A stretch of 64,000 nucleotides of DNA from Spizellomyces punctatus DAOM BR117. Taxonomy: Eukaryota > Chytridiomycota > Chytridiomycetes > Spizellomycetales > Spizellomycetaceae. Both the position numbers and the translations under genes were made by a program. Below are positions 1 to 10,627 of this stretch, in pieces. The notes under the pieces were generated by a model, which was not told the origin of the DNA, did no database searches, and worked only from the letters and a program-made list of their open reading frames with translations. Numbering within the stretch: position 1 is the first letter of the stretch; every line of letters begins with the position of its first letter. The DNA lies in NCBI RefSeq assembly GCF_000182565.1, contig NW_015971544.1, forward strand, positions 246,622 through 310,621. The letters are read 5' to 3'.

Positions 1-3000
1 CATAAATGAAGTAGTATGCCTATAAAAACGTGTTTGAGATCCAGGATATACCGACATGGAGCCGTCTGATATATACCTGGACAATTGGTAAAAGTCGTCT
101 CACGTTTGACTGTCCATTAGCTTCCTTCTCTTGTTCACTTTTCCATTCTTGTTCATCCTCATCGATTCTAGCCTTCATTTCCTCAAACTCTATCCCCTTG
201 TCCCGAGAATATCCCTCAGGCACAGCCACCACAAAATCCTTGAGCCGCATCTCCGAGCCTTCAAAATACCTGGAAAGATCTTCACTAACCAAAAGGCCAA
301 GAGGTACGTATTTTGTTTGAATGCCACATGGCTGTTCGTTTTCTGAAGATGGGTCTGTTTTGGGTGGTAGGAAGATTCTGGCATCTTTGACACCAATGAT
401 AAAGTACCCGCCATCTGTCAAGCGTGCAGCTGCATCGCGGGCGCAGTCTATCACGAATTTGCGGTACTCATTGATCCAAGCATGCGGTAGGATAGCGGTG
501 GATGGTGCGTTGATATGGGGAACAAAGATAATTACCGGAGAGGAAGGCGGATGCATTGTTGGGCACCCTTCATGTTGAATCGTCTGAACAGGAGGCATTG
601 CAAGTAGGGTTTCAAGATGTTTCGCATCATCTTCCCCTTCTGGGCTCAGTTCAGAGATGAGACCCTGCATTCATCATGTAAGTGACGGCCCTTGCGCTCG
701 TTGAAATGTGTAAAGTCGCACCATAGATAACAATTCCCTAGTATTCTTACTGAGCTGCTCTCTTCGCCTTCGTTCGTATTCGGTCACTTCTGTGCCTGCT
801 CAGTTGTCCAGTCAATCCATGTGCCTCTGAAAATACATTTGCTCTCGTTGGACACCTACCGTTTTCCTCTTCTTCATCCTCCTCCTCCGGCGGATCTCGT
901 TCAGCACACAGATCATCATATACTGCGGCCCTAATTACCTGCAAAACCGTTACAGCAAACTTGCGGCAAGAGAGACTCCATCCTGCTACAATACCTTGTT
1001 GCGAAACTCGCTAATGGATACTTCCTCCCAGTACGCACTATCCGTTCCGAATCGCTCAATCTGCACGAAAGATGACGGGGATTAAAACCCACTACAGGAG
1101 TTAATATCGGTGCAGCAAATGGTCAATTACCAATTTTGACATTGCGAGTCTAGCCAAGGAATGTTTTTGCGTCACTCGGAATGTCCACACAGTTCCCATA
1201 ACGATGCTTGTCCTGTCGATTGGAGCAGCCGGAATCACACGAAGGATTCTGGTTGGGTTGACATGGAAATCTGAACACCGTTGAGTTTCAAGTGCATAAT
1301 ACGAAACAACAGACTTTGAGGATACACAGTACCATGATCATCATCCACCTTCAAGTACGAAAACAAGCCACTATGTTGACGATCGTCCACTTTTCGCAAA
1401 ATCGCAATAAACTCATGAGTGAACATCAAAAAGTTGTACTGTGTGCACAAGTATGTGCCCAGCGGGGCCATTTGACAGTATCGCTGGCGTTTCACAATCT
1501 ACAAAATGTTGAACGGCATTGGTCTTGTGTATGTCTTTAAAAGCGACAATATTGCAAACCTACCAGTTCTTCCAATTCAAACCCATCGTTAATGTAAGTA
1601 CGGATCGTTTGGAACGACACAGGCTGATAAAAGCACTCGCGTCTGTTGTCACCAATACCGAGCGTGCAGCGCCTTGAGGAGACATCACCGTTTGTTAAGC
1701 CCAGTTGTAGGTTGCAACGAGCCAACAGCGATGCTTTATTACCGGTTTGGTTTAAGAAGCCTGAGATGTTATATTAGTTTGACCATGCTCTATCAAATGT
1801 GAGGATGCTGGCTGCAGCGTAAGATATACCTCCACGTCTCTGCCACAATCTTTTCCATCTCCTTCTGAAAATCCTCCATGTCCGGGAAATGAGACAAATC
1901 TCCTTCTATATGTGCACTATGAATATGATGTGCAATATTAGGTGCCAGTGGTGTGTATTGAATCGCATAGTGCCTACCTGTAAGAAACGCTGTAATGGGT
2001 AGGCGCCGAATACGTACTTCAGTACCATGCCTCACGAACAAATGGAATCAACATACCAGTCCTTGTATGGCGGGTGAGATCTGAGACATCAAACATCATA
2101 CTGCCTTGTAAGCATAGAATTGAAGATTTCAAAATCTGAAAGACTTCAAACGCACAGTATGTGGTCGTAGCTCTCATCCTCGAATAATGATCCAATTAAT
2201 TCTCTGGAATCGGCAAGTACAATGACCGGACGATATGCCGCCGTCAAACCAAGCTCTGGGGGCACTGAGAATGATACGTTACGCTGAGATAAAGCTACCG
2301 ACGCCTAAACAGGGTAAGGCAATGACAATAGTATCATAAGATTTCCATCAATGAGATCTGTCTACATTCAAAGGTGGAGTTTACCGGGTTGATGTCCACA
2401 GAGCAACATCTATCGTAACAGGATGGAATGAGTTCATTGATTTATGAGAGCTCTTGTCTCTTTGTCGTAACCATACCGTCGTTTTAACAGGAAGCATTCG
2501 ATGGCATCTGTCCCGCGACCAGAAAAGTTGGATAGGACTCGCTCTCCTTCAGACGTATACCGTAGAAGTGACCTATGACACGTTGGTTCTCATTTGGCGG
2601 TTTTGAGGACACACTAGTATACTTACATGCGCACAATTTGCGGGAGCCAGGTACCTATCAGAGTTCAGCAAAATATTTGATGTGAAGGGTAAGTGCCATG
2701 GTCATTTAACACCAAGACGCGGACGACAACCAACCGTGATAATCTCCTCCCGAGTGAGTCGCCCCTGCAGCAAGAAGAAAATCCTTGTCACGATGGTCCA
2801 CCATAAAAAGGAAAATGTCAAATACCAACATCGCGGCGCCCGTCCCGGAATATCATAAAAACTAGTGTCAAATCCCATCGTAAAGAGCTGATCGTCCGTC
2901 GGGGCATAGGATTGCAATATTCCGAATTCGGACGACTTGTTCACTTCGGCAGCTCCAATCTCGTCCGCTCCACTAGCTTTTCCTACCACCCCCCTCGTGA

Positions 3001-6000
3001 GATAGTATTCGTGGCTATATGCTTCGATTTCCGTTCTATACACTCGCTCCATAGATGTCGGGTCCAAAACCGGTGCTGGAGAATCGGCTTCTATTCTTAC
3101 TGGCACAGGTGTTGGGGCGTTAACCGGTGATTGTGATAGGCTCTCAGAAGGCGAAGGGGATGGAATTGCCTCGGGAGTAGCGCACAGCTCTGGGGCTTTG
3201 GAGCTGGCGAAGGCTGATGAAGCCATTTGGAAGCAGTCTTCGCACATTGGGATGCCGTTGTAACCTTTTAATTCCCCCTACCGTTAGTAAGCTGCATTCT
3301 TAATCGCGAAGTTGGAGCCCACCTTTTCTCCACCGAGAAGATGAATCTATCCAACAATATGCGCAACGTATACCAGATGCCCGCTCGAGTTTCTTTTTTC
3401 GTCGTTGTCCGAGGGACTTTCGGGAGGCTGTGACAGTTCAGTAGGTGAAATATTCGACACCATTCACAGCACGAGGCTTTGTACCATTTGCAGCAACCAG
3501 TTCTCTAGCCAATTGTTGCTCCATCTCTCTGATTTCTTTTCGTTGGCTCATACCTAACCATGTGAGACGAGATTAATCCCCCGTAACGCTCACAAAAACT
3601 TGGAGGAACTCACAGGTAGTTATGAAGCGGTCTTTGCCGTGATCATGTGTCTCGGGAAACCGACCTTCAAAGCATTCTTTGCACAAGTCGAATGTATTGA
3701 AATGATTTTGTGCACATTCATCGCAGGTATGCCATTGCTCGTCATTGTCCGATAGCCCAAGGGAGTTTGAGCACACGTCACAATTGTACACATCCTTGTA
3801 ATTGTCTGGAGAAATCCATCAGCGACAAGTACGGTTGCATTTGCCGGAAAGGTAGCCATACCTGCTTTGTTCACAAGAGATTCGTGGCGCGGACACCAAA
3901 AGATCACACCTTCTTCGAATTGCGAGAGCGGCTTTCTGGTACATCCGACATGGTAACTGCGTGTACAGCGAACATCAAAGCATCCTATCTATGGATACCA
4001 AAAAGCAGCTTGTTATTATAATGTTTCCGCAATGCAGTATCTGTATACTCGCCGTTGCTCCACGTTCTTTGCATGCCGCGCATTTCTAGTGTACACAACA
4101 AACCACGGTCGTAAATAAATGTAGGAATCTTGGAAATGGCCCACATACATACCACTCCACGACCTCTCGCGAGGGCTTTAAGCACGTTATGCCATTTTCC
4201 CGAGTCCTTCATAAAGTACACCTCAGGAGAAAACCGCGCACAAGCATCGTGGGCCCAGAAAATCGGCACCCTCCTGTTCTTACCACTGTTTTTCTTTTCG
4301 GAAGACGGAAGCGGCATGCGCCGGCCAGATATACGTGTGTTTCGGAACGGATGGGGACCAATGAACGGCCCTACGATATCAGTTCTTTCTGAATGACAGA
4401 ATGCGCAGCGTGGGACCATGGGAATGGCCGTGACAACGGTCTCAGCATCGATTTGCGACTGATTCGTGCCCATCGCGATATACGATGTGTCGAACTCGTC
4501 AAGAACAAAGGTGGAAACCAGCTCGCCATCTTTGAACTTTCTTCTCGTTGGATCGTCGGTATCTAAAAGCGGTTCGACCTGTTCATGTCGCAAAATCTTA
4601 GCATCCATGTTTGGCGCTTAAAGATGACATGATATAGTACCGCAAAGGATTGTATGGGATGCGGATGATCCAAAGGAAAATCTTGTTGAAAACATGCTAG
4701 GCATAGATCGAACGATTCGTACTCGAATCCTTCCGACGGAACCTCGCAATATGTGCAAAAGTACCTATGATCAATCCCAAGAGTGTTCAGTTATAGTCAA
4801 CATCCATATAGCAGTTGCTTCCTACCTATATTGCCTGATCCGTTTCTCGCATCGGTTACAAAAAATCTTCCACTTTTGTTCATCTTGAAGCGAGACTACA
4901 TCAGAAATGACGATGAAGCGTTGGAACGACATTCATGCTTCACCGTCTTCCTCGGAGCTACATTCGCCAGCTGATGAGTTTCCATCTTCAGAAGAATTGT
5001 TTTCCCCGCTTGCCGCCTCCACTAGTTTCATCTTGCTCGAATTCATATCAATCCATTCATTCCATGCCTCATCCCAGCCTCGATCCACGCATGAGTCAAC
5101 CACTTTGAATTCCGGCAGATCCTGCAGCACTCACCATCATACTGGACAAGTACTTGCCATGATCTGGTTTTGATCACCGTTGCCATATACCGCTCCCCGC
5201 CAGCACAGCATACTTCAACACGGGCTCCCTTTCCATATAATCGTTTCATGTCATCCGCTGTTGCATCATTAGCAAGTGCCCTTCGACTGATGTAGGCCTC
5301 TCTGGCTTCTCGATTGGCTGCCGCGCGGAATATGCCAAAATTGTCCACCGGTGATGTACTGGACGATCTGGGTTGTTGGGCATTGAAGCCTTGTGGACGG
5401 GCGGGGGTCGCACTCTCCGTACTTTTCGAGGTGATGGGATTTACGACTGTGACATTGGTGCGACTGTTGGCCTTTTTCCGCTTTGCGTTTTTTTGGTTCG
5501 TGTAAGCTTGATATGTAGGCAAGTTAAGTTCATATTGCTGATATGATCCTAGTAAGCGCACCGACCTGCACTTTTTTTGCGCTTTTCTCTGACAGAGCGA
5601 CCGACTAAAATGACCGCATCGGGACCGATGCCCGCCTCTCCAGTCTGTCCATGTTCATTTTCCTGACTGATCCGTTCACTGCATTGATCTGCTGGCATTT
5701 GAGTGGCTAGTCGTATCCGTTGGCTCTCACAATCAATCCATTCATCGTACTGATCTCCCCATCCATCATAATGAACACATACTTTTCCGGACTGAACTGT
5801 TACAACGCGGCCAGGCCACCAGGTTTTAGCACCATCGCGTACTTCGACAATGGCATCGATGTGAAATGCTGGGCAATTAGCGGGTAAGGCCAATTTGCGA
5901 GAGTTTATGATTGGCGGAAGGATGACGGGTTCCAGAAAATCATCGTCGCGTTCATTTGCGCTGCTGCTTTTGCGACCCTTGATACTCTTTCGCGAAACCT

Positions 6001-6241
6001 TCTTCTTCTTTTTAACCAGGTCTTGACTGAAAAAAGATGGTAAACAGGATGCAAAGAATTGGCAGCAACTGGTGCAAGGAATTTGAGTATCAAATGGGTC
6101 TCGGTCCTCTTGCACCACGCAACAACAACCCGCCGTCCTTTTCTGACCCATTCCCCGCAACATCCGTCGACTGTGATTGTTGGGGTTTTCCTTTGAACGC
6201 GGCAGGGTTTGGAAAACTGACATCCGTGCAGACCTATCCAT
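1..6241 (-). CDS. Chromatin-reader / DNA N4-N6 methyltransferase fusion protein (3' end cut by window)
   Basis: A gene of about 25 exons encoding roughly 1500 residues. In order the product has: a basic, Cys-rich N-terminus; a Tudor/chromo-barrel-like fold (about 5700-5860, ending in HYDGWGDQYDEWID); a second one (4960-5240, YDGWDEAWNEWID); a ZZ-like finger (4650-4890); an extended PHD (3850-4440, ending FWCPRHES); a second ZZ-like finger (3600-3790); a GATA-like finger (3240-3400, CAYCW...RWRKG...CEDC); then a class I methyltransferase (1390-2860). The last has an SAM-binding motif FSGRGTDAIEC, an acidic VDIN, and a motif IV of SHPPYKDC followed by HIEGDLSHFPD, a pattern I know from bacterial DNA methylases. 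A second, methyltransferase-like half follows to the left edge. A donor at position 76 and an acceptor near 30 show that the last exon runs out of the window, ending LPIVQ-AYYFIY. The family methylates cytosine-N4 or adenine-N6 in DNA; the readers probably bind histone tails, hence nuclear. Start at 6241 is the first suitable Met; an upstream exon is possible. Confidence 0.85.
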
Positions 6242-7741
6242 CAGCCATGCCCGGTTATTCCCAGTTTGTCAAACGAGCACCTGTCAAACTTGCCTTGTCG
6301 AGGGCGCGTCGTTCCCCAAAATTGAACAGATCCTTGCACTGCAAGTGTTGCTGTTGGCGGGCATGCACAGCACATTGCAGAGTCCAGTTACGCCGGTTAC
6401 TGGTAGTTTGACCTGTGCAGGTGCCCTTTGAGTTTCGTCATGCGGACGGCCAGCTGTGCCAGTGATCCTACATGAAGGGTACGAAAACGGAGGCCTGCAT
6501 GCCTACAAACGCTGAGGGCCAGCGGGTAACAGAAGCGTTCGAACGCCTGCAAAGGTGACTGCCCATTCCGACGGCAAACATATCTTCTGGCCATTTCACA
6601 TATAGATGGGCGGCTTTTGGTAGGCATGGATGAGGCCGAGCTTTCTATACAACCTCTAGAGAAGGCTTGTTCTGAAATCGAGCCTATCCAATACATCTGC
6701 AAATTACTACAGTAGAACCTTGGACGACACAAATACAAAATGAGCGGTTGCATGCATATATAGGACGCCAGGAACGACAACACCGAGTCGAGTCGGAACA
6801 GGTCTGTCTTAGAGAAGAAACTCTTCTTTGGTGTGTTTCTTTAAACCAACAACGAGAAGGAAATCTATCTCGAAATTGTCAACTACAACCTGCCAACCAT
6901 AGCATGGTGAAAACTGTGGCTGCTTGTTTTACTAGAGTTGCATTATCCCGCCAGCATATACCCGACTGTTTTCAATCAACACTGCTTGTCATTATCAAAT
7001 GTCCTGCGATCAAAGATTTCAAGTACATGTAGGAGTTGCTGTCGACACGGCATCTCCCGTGATCAAGCCGTGAGTGCGAATGACAGATTGCCCCCTGTCT
7101 CACTTTTCAACATATGATACGACATTCGTCTCTATCCTCTTATGTATTTCGAGTGCTGGGCGTAAGCTGCCTCCCATATGTCAACTGCGCACCTGCAAAA
7201 GGATACCAGCAGAGTCCTTAAGAACAGCTAATCCCACAACAAGCACACATGTGGTAGATTATAGTCAGCATGTACTTTTGTCTGTGCAGATAGGGCTTGG
7301 CCAATTGACTCAGCAATCTTTCTTTTCTTGTTGTTCGACAAGCCCTTGAGCACTTGGCAAGAACGTAGACGAGTTCTAGTCTATCGACAGACCCACCAAA
7401 GAAATACGAACGATCTGAAACGACGTGATGTTTCCCTCTTTCTTGCCAGTGATATTAGTATTAGCGACCCGTCTAGACTCAAAATATCCGTTATGAAAAT
7501 ACATAAACAGCAACTCTACAGAAATATTGAAAATTAATAACATGCGGTGGGGACTTGCCGCAACTCTTTTATTGGACGATTAAGGCTTGTTTTTGGCGCG
7601 TATGAAATTAACTTTGCCGTGACTACTAAAGATGGGGGCAAGTTTATTATTACTATTAGTCCCCCTCCACAATTTAAACTTTTTCAGGCAGATAGGCTTT
7701 TTGGCTTTTTTGCTTTTGCAGTTTCAGCCAAGGAATAGGGA
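6242..7741. other. Intergenic, no supported gene
   Basis: About 1.5 kb between the methylase gene and the carbonic anhydrase gene. Short open frames occur on both strands but none shows a domain, a signal peptide or a plausible spliced extension. The part next to 6241 could contain a 5' exon of the methylase gene (Cys codons are frequent at 6330-6420 in the minus frames), but I could not join it convincingly. The right end is AT-rich and leads into the carbonic anhydrase promoter. Confidence 0.5.
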
Positions 7742-7748
7742 TATAAAG
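7742..7748 (+). promoter_or_regulatory. TATA box of the carbonic anhydrase gene
   Basis: TATAAAG lies 110 bp upstream of the chosen start codon in a TA-poor context. Distance and orientation fit a core promoter with an approximately 80-nt leader. Confidence 0.5.
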
Positions 7749-7857
7749 CAAGTGACATTCCCCCCACATCGTCCTGCTCAAAGCTTTTCTTTTGGGAAAC
7801 TTTAAAAGTTACCGCAAGCAAGCACTGAATTTACCACCAGCAAATCTGTGCAAAAAA

Positions 7858-9192
7858 ATGTTGAGCAGAACATTGGTCCTTGTCGTTTCACCACTGCTTT
7901 TGTTGCTGTCTGCCAATGCACATCCAACCGTGCGTCGGACGGAAAACAACAAAGGTTTCAATTGTCTTGCTACGAGTCGCCAAAACAGCCAAGCGAAAAG
8001 TACTGGCAGTACCGTAACGTTTGGTGAGGGTTCCAGCGGTCTCGGCCGCCGAGAAGGCAAGATTGAATTTGGATATGGAGCCTTTGACGGACCATCGACA
8101 TGGCCTGGAGAGTGCCAAACAGGCAAAAACCAGGTATGGCTTTGGTGTTGCTTTGGTTTTTTTTTTTAAAAAAAAAAAGCGCTAACCGCCTAGATGTGGC
8201 TTATTTAGTCCCCCATTGATCTGTTGGCTGCGGCTCCCAACCTCCTTCAACCCCCACGACTTGATGTCCGATTCCAAGACGTTTGCACACCTGTAAAGTT
8301 TTTCAATAATGGTAATACCGTTGAAGTTGAGATGCCCGAGGGCCAAAAGGAGATGGGATTCGTAGCTGGAAACGGAGAGTTTTTCGAGTTGAAACAGGTG
8401 AGCGTCGCCAACAGTTCCGCTTATTGAGCTCTCATTTGTTTTGCTAAACGATTTCCATGCGCAGTTCCACTTTCATACTCCTAGCGAGCACCGGCTCCAG
8501 GAGAAACGTAAGTCTTACATGACGTTCATATTTCTTTCCAACCGTGATCCAATCCTCCATATGGCCTACTTTTAGACTTGCCAATTGAGATGCACATGGT
8601 TCACCAAAACAAAGCCGGTCGAATCTCTGTTCTCGCCGTCTTCTTCGATTTTGCTGGTCAGAACGGGGAAGGAGCCAACAGTTTCCTGTCTCAGCTTGTT
8701 CCTCACGTATGTAGCACTGAGACTTTGTGCAAATAATCAACTCTAACATTCTTGCCTCGCTCACAGCTGCCGAAAATCAAAGCGCGCGATCAGGAAACAA
8801 CCATACCCGGCATCTCCTTCGCCCCAATCCTCTCACTAATCAAGCAATCTTCCGATTTTGTCTACAACGGCTCCCTCACAACCCCACCGTGCAGCGAAAA
8901 CGTACTATGGAATGTTGTCCAACAGCCCGTAAAACTCACCCTAGAAGAGTACATGCCCTTGGTGGATATCGTTGGCTTCAATTCTCGTCCGTTAATGCGC
9001 AATGACAATGTTGCTCCACCGCCCGCCGGCACGCAAGTAGCGATCCCGAATAAGGTTGAAATTTCGACTCCGATATCGGCTACCGAACAACCAGAATCAA
9101 CGTCCGCCGTTGTCCCGAGTCAAGCCACACAGACTCAAGTGCCTGCTCCAGCAGTTCTGGCAGGCGGAATAGAGGTAGTTCCCCTTCGTTGA
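7858..9192 (+). CDS. Secreted alpha-class carbonic anhydrase
   Basis: Five exons (7858-8133, 8209-8397, 8465-8507, 8576-8706, 8767-9192) give 354 residues in one frame. It hydrates CO2 to bicarbonate outside the cell or in the wall. The first 20 or so residues form a signal peptide (MLSRTLVLVVSPLLLLLSA), which is why this Met was chosen over one 22 codons upstream. The alpha-CA signature is clear: SPIDL (normally SPINI/V), FHFHTPSEH with two zinc-ligand histidines, EMHMVH with the third, and YNGSLTTPPC near the C-terminus. A low-complexity tail rich in Pro, Ala, Thr and Val (about 60 residues) follows and might carry an anchor or be glycosylated. The FHFHTPSEH motif is split across short exon 3, so the gene works only when every intron is removed. 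Not to be confused with beta-class fungal CAs, which lack these motifs. Confidence 0.93.
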
Positions 9193-9934
9193 GCGGATGT
9201 CGGTGGCAATCCTTTGCGTACGCATTTTTCATTTTGCATGTAAAGACACATTTTTCGAGACCAGTATATACTTGTAGCAAACAAGAGCTTGTATAGAAAT
9301 TATAATCAGAGTTGGGGGAGAGCAAGGTCTCCCTTTTTATAAAATCAAAAATGCCCCAGACCCTACCATGAAATGACCGGAGCTGAAAATGATTGAGCCC
9401 CGGACAAGAGAAATTTAAGGTTAAGCTTGGCATTTCATTTTTACATTAGCACAGTCCCAACTTTTTGATTTAAAGTTAAAGTTAGGAACAGTTTCAATCT
9501 ACGCGCCACACCCTCAAAATTGGGAACTTTATAGTGTGAAATTGTGAACAAGTATAGGAGCAGAGGTATTCCACCGCCTACGGCCATTTTAACACACAAG
9601 AAACTGGCTTCAATTTAGCCAGGCCCCATAGCTGTGACTCCCCCGCAGCCGTTCACACTGGAATCTTTAGCATGCTGGAAGCTGGTTGAACATCAGTATC
9701 GGTCAGGAAGGAGGAGATTCACAGTAATATATTGGAGATCGATGACCAACAAAAAGACCACTCGATCCAGTCCCAACCTTGAGATGCATATGGCTTGGCA
9801 TTTCTACTCAACGGACCAGACCAACAGGAGAGAACAACGCTGACCGAAAACTGTGCTACGCCCTTCCCACAGAAATGTTCAGTGCTCAACCTTCCACCAT
9901 TAAATTGCCAAGAAAAGCAATATATTGAAATCTA
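9193..9934. other. Intergenic, no supported gene
   Basis: About 740 bp between the 3' ends of the carbonic anhydrase and the TMEM14-type gene, which converge here. I see no ORF with recognisable content, no tRNA fold and no repeat shared with the rest of the window. It should hold both polyadenylation regions. Confidence 0.5.
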
Positions 9935-10486
9935 TTAAACTCCATTGATCTGCTCCCACAACTTTCGCCCGTAATATCCACTGCCAACAACACCAAGTAT
10001 CGCCAAGACAGAAGGCACAGGTTTGCGAGTTTTGAGAGCGCGACGACCCATTGCTGCCAGCAAAAGTGCGGATGTGCCTAAAAGGTGTGTACATCAGACT
10101 GAAAGGACCTAACAAAAAGGAAAGGAAGAGTGTCCGCAATGTGCATGACGAACCTGTAGCGAGTTCAATACCGTAGTTTTGGTTGTTTTGAATCAAGTAG
10201 CTTTCAAATCACTCGTCAATACTAATGACCCCAAAATGTATTTTCACAAGACGGACCAACACACTTACCCAGATAGAGTATACAGTGCCCCAAAGGCCAG
10301 GCCTGCAATCAGAGAAGGCCTTGAGCGGGTGCGCTGATATCCAATGTAACCTCCCAAGGCGCCTTAAAGTAAAAACAGCTGCATCGTAAGCAATCATGTA
10401 CTTGGTTTTCAATATAAACACTGCCGGACTGGCAGGCAAGCCTACGTACACACGCCGCCAAGAGTGTAGGCAGGATGATGCGACAT
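9935..10486 (-). CDS. TMEM14-family small membrane protein
   Basis: Four short exons encode about 106 residues starting MSHHPAYTLGGVC and ending KLWEQINGV. The Gly-rich, repeated hydrophobic segments (ALGGYIGYQRTRSRPSLIAG, then SGYLIQNNQNYG, GTSALLLAAMGRRALKTRK, and VLAILGVVGSGYYG) match the four-helix TMEM14 fold. Family members sit in mitochondrial or ER membranes; animal TMEM14C is tied to porphyrin import, but function in fungi is unclear. All three introns begin GT and end AG, and joining them preserves the hydrophobic pattern. The start codon is 142 bp from that of the divergent HLTF-like gene, so the two share a promoter. Confidence 0.85.
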
Positions 10487-10627
10487 TCTTGTATGGAACG
10501 ATGAGATTCGCAACAAGATTGAAAACGATGATTCTTGACGGAACACTCGGGAATGACTCACATGCGCGATTATCGCCCATGTTCGCTGTGTTGAATTTCC
10601 CAGAGTGCTCAGGTTTTTGCTGCCCAG
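10487..10627. promoter_or_regulatory. Shared divergent promoter, TMEM14-type gene and HLTF-like gene
   Basis: Only 141 bp separates the two divergent start codons. No clear TATA box is visible. The compact spacing implies a single bidirectional control region. Confidence 0.4.

Noticed and set aside
6300-6783. A CXXC DNA-binding finger at the start of the methylase gene (QCKDLFNFGERR in one minus frame)
   Set aside because: The Cys spacing is wrong and stops intervene; no splice solution joined it to the 6241 exon convincingly.
7809-8126. Open frames opposite carbonic anhydrase exon 1
   Set aside because: Shadow frames of a clearly supported gene.
9571-9640. 5S rRNA-like start (CCTACGGCCAT)
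   Set aside because: Similarity ends after about ten bases; no 5S fold follows.
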